From: Deltaproteobacteria bacterium
Lineage (GTDB): Bacteria; UBA10199; JACPAL01; GCA-016699445
Assembly: GCA_016699445.1 (NCBI GenBank)
Contig: CP064976.1
Location: 1,240,001-1,304,000, forward strand
Reading direction: 5' to 3'
DNA: 64,000 bases
Position 1 is the stretch's first letter. Every line of letters starts with the position of its first letter. The notes under the pieces are model-generated. The model saw nothing but the letters and a program-made list of their open reading frames with translations, was not told the origin of the DNA and ran no database searches. Of this stretch, positions 1 to 8,199 are shown in pieces. The translations under genes were made by a program, and so were the position numbers.

Positions 1-80
1 CCCGCAGCGATCCACTCTTCAGCTTCTCGACGAGACGCCAAACCTGCTGCTGCAATGATTTTTTGTAAACGTTCTTCCAT
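1..80 (-). CDS. RluB/RsuA-type pseudouridine synthase, N-terminal fragment
   Basis: Only the first 26 or so codons are inside the window; the gene runs off the left edge. The minus-strand translation starts at ATG (position 80) and reads MEERLQKIIAAAGLASRREA followed by EEWIAAG. This is the typical start of an S4 RNA-binding domain as found at the head of RluB/RsuA/RluE-family 23S or 16S rRNA pseudouridine synthases. The start lies one base beyond the agmatine deiminase stop, so it is probably the last gene of the same minus-strand run. The catalytic domain is not visible, so the target base cannot be assigned. Confidence 0.7.
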   Translation of the reverse strand, partial: MEERLQKIIAAAGLASRREAEEWIAA

Positions 81-81
81 A

Positions 82-1125
82 TTAAATCTTTGGTTGTTGC
101 TGAGTCACACAATGAATCGCGCCCAAACCCCAAACCATTTCACGGCAATTAATGCCAATCACACGTCGGGTTGGAAAAAGTTTTTGTAAGATATCCAGCG
201 TCTTCTGATCATTAGTGGGATGTCCATAGACAGGAACCAGAACCACACCATTTGCGATATAAAAATTGGCATAAGAAGCCGGCAAACGTTGGCCGTCGTA
301 TTCGACAACTCCCGGCATTGGAATTGTGACGATATTGAAAGGCTTTCCATCTTGATCTTTCATGGATTGTAAGCGCTTTAAATTTTCTTGAAGAGGCTTG
401 TAGTTTTCATCTTCAGAATCTTCCTCTACAACCGTCACAATGGTATCCGTACTCACAAACCGCGTGATGTCATCCACATGGCCATCAGTATCATCCCCCA
501 CAATCCCTTCACCAAGCCAAAGGATGTTGGTCACGCCTAAAAAGTTTTTCAAATAAGTCTCTATTTGTGCTTTGATTAAATGAGGATTTCGATTTTTGTT
601 TAAAAGACATTGTTCTGTCGTAAGCAATGTTCCCTTTCCATTCACATCAATCGATCCACCCTCAAGAACAATGCCAGGCTCGATACATTCCATCCCCAAA
701 AACTCGGCAGCCTTTTGAGGAATCACATCGTCTAATTCCCAAGGCCCATACTTTTCTCCCCAAGAATTAAAAATCCAATCGAGGATTTTGATTTCCTGTT
801 TTCCACCTTTTCCATTCTTTGTCACAAAGATTGGGCCATGATCGCGCGCCCAAGCGTCATTGGTAGGAAACTGATGAAGAATGACATTGTTCAAAATATC
901 ATGACGACGCAGCATCGCACGCACTTGATCTTCCATCTCCTGATCTTTGACGTTGATATGCACAGTCTCATGCACATGCAGCGGCTTGATCATCTCAATC
1001 CAAATCGGTGGGATAAATTTCACACGATCAGGCCACGTGTTTGGATTGTGGGGCCAGGCAAGCCATGTGGCTTCATGAGGTTCAAATTCCGCAGGCATGC
1101 GGAAGCCTTTGAGATTGGGTTTCAT
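82..1125 (-). CDS. aguA: agmatine deiminase
   Basis: 347 aa peptidyl-arginine-deiminase-fold enzyme that hydrolyses agmatine to N-carbamoylputrescine and ammonia in the cytoplasm, the first step of the arginine-decarboxylase route to putrescine. The family pattern is clear: the N-terminal FRMPAEFEPHEATWLAWPHN, the substrate loop ending ARDHGP, GGSIDVNGKGTLLTTEQCLL in the middle, the DGHVDDITRF motif with catalytic His/Asp, and the nucleophile Cys339 in GAIHCVTQQ at the C-terminus. Length is as usual for AguA. The next gene upstream encodes the next pathway enzyme and ends one base before this start, so the two are almost certainly co-transcribed. Confidence 0.95.
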   Translation of the reverse strand: MKPNLKGFRMPAEFEPHEATWLAWPHNPNTWPDRVKFIPPIWIEMIKPLHVHETVHINVKDQEMEDQVRAMLRRHDILNNVILHQFPTNDAWARDHGPIFVTKNGKGGKQEIKILDWIFNSWGEKYGPWELDDVIPQKAAEFLGMECIEPGIVLEGGSIDVNGKGTLLTTEQCLLNKNRNPHLIKAQIETYLKNFLGVTNILWLGEGIVGDDTDGHVDDITRFVSTDTIVTVVEEDSEDENYKPLQENLKRLQSMKDQDGKPFNIVTIPMPGVVEYDGQRLPASYANFYIANGVVLVPVYGHPTNDQKTLDILQKLFPTRRVIGINCREMVWGLGAIHCVTQQQPKI

Positions 1126-1126
1126 A

Positions 1127-1999
1127 TTAGTGATTCCTATAAGTATCTGGTCGACGACATTTCAAGAAAGGCCAGTCTTGGCGCACTTCGGGGATTTTTT
1201 CTAAGTTACATTCGACAATTAATATTTCTTCTTGATCATGAGAGGATTTTTTCAAAACACGACCCAAGGGATCCGCCACAAAAGAACCACCCCAAAAACT
1301 CAGATGATTTTCTTTACCTGTACGATTGGTCACTGCCACAAAAACCCCATTGGCTATGGCATGCGATCGCTGAATTGTTGTCCAAGCATCAAATTCGGAA
1401 GATCCAATTTCTTGGTCGCGTTGAGTATCCGGCCAGCCAATCGCCGTGGGATAAAAAATGATTTCAGCACCTTGCAACGCTAGAGAACGCGAACCTTCAG
1501 GATACCATTGATCCCAACACACTTGCACACCGATCTTGGCAAACTTGGTTTCAAAAACAGGAAACCCCATGTCTCCTGGTTTGAAATAATAAAGTTCGGA
1601 ATAATAATTAGGAAGATCATCTGGAATATGAATTTTTCTGTATTTCCCTAAAAATTTTCCATCGGCATCCACGACACACGCTGTATTGAAATATTGATGA
1701 TCGGATGTTTTTTCAAAAAGAGACGCTACGATAACAACACCACATTCTTTGGCGACATTTCCCAAAATTTCTGTTGTTTGTCCTGGTATTGCTTCTGCTA
1801 AAGAAAAGTACTGATCATTGTTTTCCTGACAAAAATATTGAGAACGAAACAACTCTTGAAGAGAAATAATCTGAGCACCGGCTTTGGCGGCTTCCCGAAT
1901 TTTTAATACGGCTTTTTCTAAATTATTTTTCGGATCTACTTCGCAGGTCATTTGAACAAGACCTAAGACCACATTTTTTTCGTTTATTTTAGAAGTCAT
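1127..1999 (-). CDS. aguB: N-carbamoylputrescine amidase
   Basis: 290 aa nitrilase-superfamily amidohydrolase converting N-carbamoylputrescine to putrescine, CO2 and ammonia. The nitrilase triad is visible: Glu49 (SLQELF), Lys122 (KYRKIHIPDD) and the nucleophile Cys161 (VQVCWDQWYPE). Sequences around FRSQYFCQE and YYFKPGD match AguB rather than other nitrilases. It sits just upstream of aguA, giving a complete agmatine-to-putrescine module, although no arginine decarboxylase gene is seen here. Start ATG at 1999. Confidence 0.95.
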   Translation of the reverse strand: MTSKINEKNVVLGLVQMTCEVDPKNNLEKAVLKIREAAKAGAQIISLQELFRSQYFCQENNDQYFSLAEAIPGQTTEILGNVAKECGVVIVASLFEKTSDHQYFNTACVVDADGKFLGKYRKIHIPDDLPNYYSELYYFKPGDMGFPVFETKFAKIGVQVCWDQWYPEGSRSLALQGAEIIFYPTAIGWPDTQRDQEIGSSEFDAWTTIQRSHAIANGVFVAVTNRTGKENHLSFWGGSFVADPLGRVLKKSSHDQEEILIVECNLEKIPEVRQDWPFLKCRRPDTYRNH

Positions 2000-2036
2000 C
2001 GCGCCGGCTTAATCGGGCTAGGTGGGGATTTCAATA

Positions 2037-2832
2037 TTAAACACGTTTTGCGTACGATGGCGGAGGGGGTGGCGGCTCTTCGGCTAAGAGATTTTTAGAA
2101 CGTTCTGGCATACGGATTTCTGGTTTTTGAGCTGTCACCATAATCATCGAAACAGCTTCTCGAATTTCTTGTCGATCCATTTGGTTAGCTGCAACCAAAC
2201 TCTGTTCTCTTTTTTCTCCATCCACTGTGCATTGAGGCCCTGCCCCTGTTTCCGCTGACTTAATCATATCCACAGGTTTTTCATCAGACACAGGAGACAT
2301 ATCTAATTTTCCACCTTGAAAATTTTCTGCATGAGATACGACTGATTTCACATAATTTTTAGTTTCTGCAAAAGGAGGTACTCCATTATATTTTTCTACA
2401 TTTCCTGGGCCTGCATTATAGGCAGCTAAAGCATGGGTAACATTTCCATTAAAGCGATCCAGCATTTGCCTTAAATATTTGCAGCCACCTTCTATATTTT
2501 GTTCGATGCTAAATGAATCTTTCACGCCTAAGCCTTTGGCGGTTTCTGGCATCAACTGCATTAAACCTTGTGCACCACATTGAGATTCAGCCTTTGGTTT
2601 AAAACCACTTTCCTGTTTGATAACACCCAATACCAATGATGGTGGAAGATTGTATTTTTCCGAAGCATTTTGAACGGCATTGGTGATGCGAATTTCTTTA
2701 GTGACTGAAGGCTTAGATGGCTGAGTGTCCCAGAGATTTCATTAAATCCGAAAAGTCTGACTTATTAACAGAAAAAGCTCCTGTTTTTTTCTGAGCAGCA
2801 ACCTGTCTTGAATTTTGAATTTCTATATTCAT
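2037..2832 (-). CDS. lytic transglycosylase, SLT domain (frame interrupted)
   Basis: The catalytic half (2636 down to 2037) is a GH23 SLT domain: VLGVIKQESGFKP with the catalytic Glu, then GAQGLMQLMPETAKGLGV and ALAAYNAGPGNVEKY. It would cleave peptidoglycan glycan strands to 1,6-anhydromuropeptides. The reading frame continues upstream (PSVTKEIRITNAVQNASEKY) without a start, then meets a second frame beginning at ATG 2832 (MNIEIQNSRQVAAQKKTG). The two join if one base is removed from the CCC run at 2729-2731, giving about 264 aa. No obvious signal peptide is seen at either start. The tail is Pro-rich (EEPPPPPPSYAKRV). The break is probably a sequence error. Confidence 0.8.
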
Positions 2833-2923
2833 ACGCCAAGAGATTATAATGCAGTTTAGGTGCCGTAATTAAAACATGTAATTTCAAGAGGTTAGAAGGC
2901 ATGTATCTTTAAATATGGAGACT

Positions 2924-2947
2924 AGAAACCTCAAGATTGAGGTCTCT
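2924..2947. terminator. possible hairpin terminator after ptsP
   Basis: A near-perfect inverted repeat just beyond the ptsP stop: AGAAACCTCAA, a 2-base spacer, then TTGAGGTCTCT. There is no long T-tract on either side, so it could be a weak terminator or an mRNA 3' stabiliser for the minus-strand ptsP message. The call rests only on symmetry and location. Confidence 0.4.
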
Positions 2948-2950
2948 AAC

Positions 2951-5273
2951 TCATAGATTTTGCTGAACTTTTTGATGATAAAAATCGATGATGCGTCTGA
3001 TTTCATCAACATAAGGATTGCGCAAGACCTCTTCAGCCAACTTTTTGGCCTCAGAATACGAGGTGTTTAAAATCACTTCTTTCACCTGAGGAATATTGGA
3101 AGGTGTCATCGACAATCGCGTCACCCCAAATCCTATCAAAAGTGGGGCTAAAAAAGGATCTCCCGCGAGCTCACCACAAATAGACACAGGTTTTCCAGCC
3201 TGCTCGCCCACCGTGGCCACATGTTGAATCGAAGCCAAAACAGCTGGATGGAGGGGCTCATAAAACTTGGCGACTTTTTCATTATTGCGATCCACTGCCA
3301 ACGTGTACTGAATCAAGTCGTTGGTTCCGATACTAAAAAAATCACATTCGTGTATTAAAAGATGAGCCAGCTGTACCGCAGAAGGCACTTCAATCATGAT
3401 TCCCAAGGGAATATAAGGATCAAACAACACATCTTTGGATTCCAACTCTTCCTTGATTTCTTCGAAGATTTTTTTCACCGCCACCATCTCTTCAATACCC
3501 GAAATCATGGGAACCATAATACGCACTAATCCTGGTGACACCATCCCAGAAGCTCTCAACAAAGCTCTGAGTTGATCTTTCAAAAGCTCAGGCCGTGACA
3601 GAGTGAGACGGATTGATCGATAACCTAAAAAAGGATTGATCTCTTGCTCTAAGCCTAAAGCTTCTACAGGCTTATCACCACCGGCATCCAAAAAGTCGGA
3701 AGGTTACAGGAATATCTTCGGCACCTTTTAAGACACGAACATATATCTCTACTTGCTCTTCCACTGTCGGTAATTTTTTACGCGTCATGAAAGGAAATTC
3801 AGTTCGATACAATCCAATCCCTTCAGGACCAAAATCACGGATATTTTTCAATCCGCTAAAAAGCCCTACATTGGCTTCTAAAGTAATCCGCCTTCCATCT
3901 TTTGTAATCGCCGGCTGATGACTGAGATCTTTGAGATGTATGATCTTATCTGCATGCTGACTTTGAATTTTCTCATACTCTTGAAGAATGGGCTTATCGG
4001 GGTTGACATAGATATGCCCCACATTCCCATCAACAACAACCAAGTCCCCGGCTTTTATTTTTTGAAAAACATCTTCCACACCCATGACAGCCGGAATTCC
4101 CATCGATCGTGCCAAAATTGCTGCATGAGACGTACTGCCCCCACGGAGTGTAATGATACCAGTGATGCGCTCAGGATCCAGTTTAACAGTATCAGAAGGC
4201 ATCAGGTTGTCTGCAATCAAAACACCTTCCCATTGATCATGAGAGTTTTGAGTATCTTTTCGACCTTTTTTCTTCTTCCCCGCACTTCCATGAGATAAAT
4301 TTTCTAAAACTCTTTGAAGAATGTCTTCCAAATCTGTTGCGCGCTCTCGCAAGTATGCATCAGGAATTTTTTGAAACTCTCCAATATATTCATTCACGAC
4401 CAAATGTATGGAAGCAGCGGCTGTATGACCTGCCTGTACAACTGATTTTATCTTCTTTAAAAAACTCTTATCAGATAAAATCATGCGATGACTGGAGAAG
4501 ATGTCAGATTCACTTTTCGAAAACTTCTTTTCCAATCTCTTTTCGAGTTTTTCCAAATCATCCTGGGTCTTTTGGAGAGCCTCCTCCATTTTTTTCCATT
4601 CAAGTTTTGGATCAAAATCTCCTGGAGCCTTCATCTGATTTGGAGAGACAATGACCGCATCAGCACCAGTCCCTAAAGCATGATGCAGAAAAAAAGCAGG
4701 CCCAATTCCAAACCCGGGAGCTACAGGCACTCCAGTAAAATGGCGTGTTCGTTTTTCCAGAGGATTATTCTGAACAGATTCCAACACAACAAGGTTATGA
4801 ATGACACCGGCCAATTGAAACGCAATGAGCTTAAGAAGCTCTATTTCTTGCTGATCAAATTGACGAGAATCAATGGTCTGAATTGTCAATACGCCTACAA
4901 CTTGACCGCGTTCCATAAGAGGAACAGCTGCAAAAGAATTGAATTTTTCTTCCCCTGTTTCGGGAAAATATTTAAATCGCGGATGCTTACTGGCTTCATT
5001 GACAATCACAGGTTGAAGTTTCTCAACAGCCAAACCTGTTAACCCCTCATGAATACCCATCTTCACTTTTCCAATGGCTGTTGATTTCAGACCTTCGGTG
5101 GCCACCAAAGTTAATGTTTTACCCTCTAAAATATAGAGCGAACAGACATCGGCCTTCATCTGTTCTTTAACCATAGAAGTGATGTGAGAAAGCGGATTTT
5201 CAGATGGCTGTGACTTCTCAAGTATCTGAGCAATACGCGATAATGTTTTTAAAGAATCCCCTCGTTCTGACAT
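2951..5273 (-). CDS. ptsP: PTS enzyme I, nitrogen-type, GAF domain (frame interrupted)
   Basis: GAF-domain phosphoenolpyruvate-protein phosphotransferase (EI-Ntr), first enzyme of the regulatory nitrogen PTS, which passes phosphate from PEP to NPr. In order: N-terminal GAF domain (about residues 15-165, ending FQLAGVIHNL), EI N-domain with the phospho-accepting His in GGSTSHAAILARS, and the PEP-binding TIM barrel with the catalytic Cys in SICGELAGDP. The frame breaks at an A5 run (3690-3694): upstream ends PVTFRLFGCRW-stop, downstream resumes DAGGDKPVEALG. Dropping one base restores LLDAGGDKP and a protein of about 773 aa. ATG at 5273 is chosen; an in-frame GTG at 5285 is possible. NPr is not encoded in the window. 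Confidence 0.88.
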
Positions 5274-5360
5274 AGAGCCCAGCACTCTAGCACAAAATAT
5301 TCTTTCTTCCGAATAGAAATTCTGATATTTCGGCTCTCCACTTAAATTTATTTAACCCTC

Positions 5361-5378
5361 CCCAAGAGCCCTCTTGGG
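5361..5378. promoter_or_regulatory. 18-bp perfect palindrome upstream of bufA
   Basis: CCCAAGAGCCCTCTTGGG is a perfect dyad 28 bp before the precursor start codon. It could be an operator for a dimeric regulator or fold into a short 5'-UTR hairpin just ahead of the ribosome binding site. It lies in the divergent region between ptsP and the RiPP operon. Its function is inferred from symmetry and position only. Confidence 0.45.
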
Positions 5379-5406
5379 AAGTCTTTGGGGAGTACTAAGG
5401 AGAATT

Positions 5407-5778
5407 ATGAAAAAGACAGGAAAAGAAATCGTCATTAGCGCCGCTGTTGCGAGCTTATTGATGGGTAGCACCGCCATGGCTTCGGATCTCTTCAAAGCCA
5501 AAGAACTTAAGTCAGGATACCAATTAGCTTCTCACCATGAAGAAGGTGAAAAGAAATGTAAGTCCAAAGATTGTAAGCATAATAAAAAAGCCTCAGATGA
5601 AGAAAAGAAATGTAAATCAAAAGACTGCAAGCATGACAAAAAAGCAGCTGATGAAGAGAAAAAGTGTAAATCAAAAGAGTGTAAATCTAAAGAATGTAAA
5701 GCCAAAGATGAAGAAAAGAAGTGCAATGCCGAAAAGAAATGTGGCGAAGGATCTTGTGGTAGCAAAGAAAAGAAATAA
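5407..5778 (+). CDS. bufA: bufferin-like RiPP precursor, Lys/Cys-repeat, secreted
   Basis: 123 aa. ATG 5407 follows a good SD (AAGGAGAA, 5397-5404); a longer upstream frame lacks one. Residues 1-25 form a Sec signal peptide (MKKTGKEIV, then a hydrophobic core, cut near STAMA). After it comes DLFKAKELKSGYQLA, resembling the L..GY.LA segment I recall from BufA2/HvfA-type precursors. The rest is Lys/Glu/Asp/Cys: ten Cys at 51, 56, 69, 74, 87, 92, 97, 106, 112 and 117. Units of about 18 aa (EEKKCKSKDCKH...) give C51, C69 and C87 in register. The end, AEKKCGEGSCGSK, resembles the family's CGEGKCG motif. The following genes encode a DUF692 enzyme and a DUF2063-like partner, the BufB/BufC pair. Likely product: a periplasmic peptide with modified cysteines that binds metal; copper is inferred from known bufferins. 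The Lys-rich CKSKDC spacing is atypical. Confidence 0.8.
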   Translation: MKKTGKEIVISAAVASLLMGSTAMASDLFKAKELKSGYQLASHHEEGEKKCKSKDCKHNKKASDEEKKCKSKDCKHDKKAADEEKKCKSKECKSKECKAKDEEKKCNAEKKCGEGSCGSKEKK

Positions 5779-6661
5779 TCCTTTTCATTTAGGCGTTGGA
5801 TTGGGTCTCAGGAGGGAGCATTTTGGCTCCCTCCTGGATCTATACAAAAATCAGTTACCACCTGAAATTGCCTGGTTTGAGGTGGCTCCCGAAAATTATA
5901 TGGAAATCGGGGGGAAAGTTTACCGGGACTTTTGCCACTTAGCCGAAAGAATACCAATAGTGGCTCACAGTGTTTCGATGTCTTTAGGAAGTCTGGATCC
6001 TCTTAATCGACCTTTTTTCAACTCTCTGAAAAAATTCATTCGAAAACATAAAATGCCATTGGCTAGTGATCATATTTCTTTTTCTTCTTATAATGGAGTT
6101 CAATTTGATGATCTGCTGCCTCTTCCTTCTACAGAAGAATCCGTAAAATACATCTCCAAACGAATTCGCCAAGTTTCTGATATTCTCGAAGTCCCCTTTG
6201 CTGTCGAAAATCCTTCTTACTATGCACCCGCAGGAGCACCAGATCCTTGTTATATGAAAGAAGAGGATTTTATCTCAGAGATTGTTAAGGAATCGGGTGC
6301 CCTTCTTCTTCTGGATGTAAATAATATTTTTGTGAATTCTGTGAATCATAAATTCGATCCTCATACTTATTTAAAAAAATTGCCTCTAGATCGAATTGCT
6401 TATGTTCATATGGCAGGACATTATCGTAAAAAAGAAGATTTTATTCTAGATACACACGGATCGGAAATTATTCATCCCGTTTGGAAGCTTTTAGATGAAC
6501 TGGCCAGCATGACTCAACTTCCAGGAGTTATGATCGAACGAGACGATGATATCCCACCCATTGAAGAGCTCACAAAAGAATTACGACAGGTGCATAAAAT
6601 TTTGAAAAAATATCCCAAAAACGTTTTTCAGACACCGGAGCTTTTAGATGTCGTTGCTTGA
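5756..6661 (+). CDS. bufB: DUF692 multinuclear non-heme iron oxidative enzyme (MNIO)
   Basis: TIM-barrel MNIO enzyme (DUF692) of about 301 aa that, in characterised relatives, oxidatively modifies precursor cysteines. Expected metal-ligand motifs are present in order: VAHSVSMSLG, LASDHISFSS, VENPSYY, LLLDVNNIFVN, YVHMAGHYR, DTHGSE and VMIERDDDIPP. GTG 5756 is chosen because AAGGA (5747-5751) precedes it by four bases and it gives an N-terminus running straight into FHLGVGLGLRREHF. A longer frame to 5537 would only translate the precursor repeats out of frame. It overlaps bufA by 23 bases, suggesting translational coupling. GTG is somewhat uncertain as start. Confidence 0.92.
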   Translation: MVAKKRNNPFHLGVGLGLRREHFGSLLDLYKNQLPPEIAWFEVAPENYMEIGGKVYRDFCHLAERIPIVAHSVSMSLGSLDPLNRPFFNSLKKFIRKHKMPLASDHISFSSYNGVQFDDLLPLPSTEESVKYISKRIRQVSDILEVPFAVENPSYYAPAGAPDPCYMKEEDFISEIVKESGALLLLDVNNIFVNSVNHKFDPHTYLKKLPLDRIAYVHMAGHYRKKEDFILDTHGSEIIHPVWKLLDELASMTQLPGVMIERDDDIPPIEELTKELRQVHKILKKYPKNVFQTPELLDVVA

Positions 6662-7448
6662 GAGTCAGACTTTTTTTTATAATCTTTGTGCAAAGCCAGA
6701 AACAATAAAAGCGTTTAAAGAAAATCCTTCAAAAACTTTAAAAAAGTATTTTTCCAATCCTCGAGATCGCGAATACTTGATCCAATATGCACCTGAAAGA
6801 TTTCAAACCTATCGAAACCATATTTCCTATGGAATTTTAGGTGGCATTGCTTCCTGCTTCCCCGTTTTAAAATCCCTAATCTCCGAAAAAGAGTGGAATG
6901 ACCTTTTAAACAATTTTTATCTCAAACGTCTGACAAAGTCCCCCATCGCTCGACATGTTTTTGGAGAATTTTCTTATTATCTACAAAAAAAATATCGGGG
7001 TCCTCTTTTAAAAAAATTCCCTTATTTAAGAGAATTGGCTGAATATGAGTATTTAGATTTGAAACTATTTTTTGAAAAAGAATTTTCCCATGAAGAAAAA
7101 TTAAAGGGAATTTTGAATCTTCCAAAAAATCCAAAATCTTTGCTAAAACTTAAACCCCTTTTAAACCCTCATTTAGAGGCGCGTCTTTACCATTGGCCCG
7201 TTCATCTAATTTGTAAAAATTACTCAACACCTGCCAAAGTTAAAAAGGGCTCGTATGGCTTGGTAATTTACCGAGACCCTGAAACTCTTAAAGTCCGGTT
7301 TGTGGAAGCTAATGAAACTATGTTGAAACTGATTTTATTTATTCTAAATAACAAAAATATTTCTGAATTGATCAAAAAATTTTCTCCAGACGTTTTTCAA
7401 GCTTTAGGATTTTTAAAAGAGAAGAATATTATATTAGGTTACAAATAG
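6648..7448 (+). CDS. bufC: DUF2063-like RiPP partner protein
   Basis: 266 aa, starting at ATG 6648 inside the end of bufB (14-base overlap). The N-terminal part (LESQTFFYNLC..., PERFQTYRNHISYGILGGI, then LRELAEYEYLDLKL) matches the helical DUF2063 pattern of BufC/HvfC proteins, which partner the MNIO enzyme and are thought to help bind or deliver the precursor. The C-terminal 75 residues (KKGSYGLVIYRDPETLKVRF, then a helical end) look like the small second domain of this family. No signal peptide, so it should act in the cytoplasm with BufB. Family assignment rests on pattern and gene order; sequence similarity is only moderate. Confidence 0.78.
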   Translation: MSLLESQTFFYNLCAKPETIKAFKENPSKTLKKYFSNPRDREYLIQYAPERFQTYRNHISYGILGGIASCFPVLKSLISEKEWNDLLNNFYLKRLTKSPIARHVFGEFSYYLQKKYRGPLLKKFPYLRELAEYEYLDLKLFFEKEFSHEEKLKGILNLPKNPKSLLKLKPLLNPHLEARLYHWPVHLICKNYSTPAKVKKGSYGLVIYRDPETLKVRFVEANETMLKLILFILNNKNISELIKKFSPDVFQALGFLKEKNIILGYK

Positions 7449-7456
7449 GAGACTTG

Positions 7457-8199
7457 ATGAAAAAATAACCGTCTTACTTTCTGCCTTTCTCTGCCTTTTT
7501 ACTCTCCAAAATATTCACGCTGAAACAAACACTTTTCTGTTTGATTCAGCCATCTCTTTAAATATGGTCAAATTTGAAATCCCGGCACCTCTCGAAACCA
7601 CCCGTGGCCAAATTGATAAGATTAAAGGAAATATTAATATAGACTTTGACCATCCTGAAAAAACGACTGGGATCATTCAAGCTGATCTTAGTTCAGTAAA
7701 AGTTTCCACTTTTTCAGATGATGAAAAAAATAAAACTCAAGGTGAGCACATGGTCAACTGGTTTGAAGTTGGTCCGGATGTAGACAAAGAAAAACGTGAA
7801 CAAAATCGTTGGGCCTCATTCCAAATAAAAAAAATCGTCAGATTATCTCCATCTACTTTTAAAGAATCCGTTGTTGTTCAAGATGAAATTGGCAAGGCTC
7901 ACACTTTTCAACTGACAGCCTTAGGTGATTTTACCATTCATGGAATGACTAAACCAAAAACTGTGACTTTGGATCTAACTCTCTATGAAGTTGCACCGAA
8001 CAATAAGCGTTATCCTGAAGCTAAATATGTCATGTTGATTCGTACCCAAAAGCCTTTTGAAGTTTCACTTAAGGAGCATGATATTAAGCCACGTGATACT
8101 ACAGGAAAATTTTTATCTTCCGCTTTAAGCGTAGTAGGATTAAAAATTTCAGATACAGCTTTGGTCTCTTTAGATTTAAGACCTTTCATCAAAAAGTAA
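7457..8199 (+). CDS. YceI-family periplasmic protein (start frame-shifted)
   Basis: The body (ETNTFLFDSAISLNMVKFEI ... TIHGMTKPKTVTLDLTL ... DTTGKFLSSALSVVGLKI) has the YceI lipocalin-like beta-barrel pattern, a periplasmic family that binds isoprenoid or other amphiphilic molecules. The reading frame upstream of ATG 7564 encodes a clear signal peptide (ITVLLSAFLCLFTLQNIHA) but does not meet its start. An ATG at 7457 with SD TAGGAGA is followed by only six A residues (7460-7465). One more A would give MKKITVLLSAF... and about 247 aa. It starts 8 bases after bufC, so it is probably the fourth gene of the RiPP operon. Whether YceI works with the peptide is unknown. The 3' end overlaps convergent yidC by 24 bases. 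Confidence 0.8.

Noticed and set aside
838..1461. 207-aa ORF on the plus strand
   Set aside because: Antisense to aguA and aguB, whose motifs are clear; low-complexity composition without family signal.
5537..5755. N-terminal extension of the DUF692 protein through the precursor
   Set aside because: It reads the precursor repeats in another frame (Lys/Val/Asn run), with no family sequence; GTG 5756 with an SD is the sensible start.
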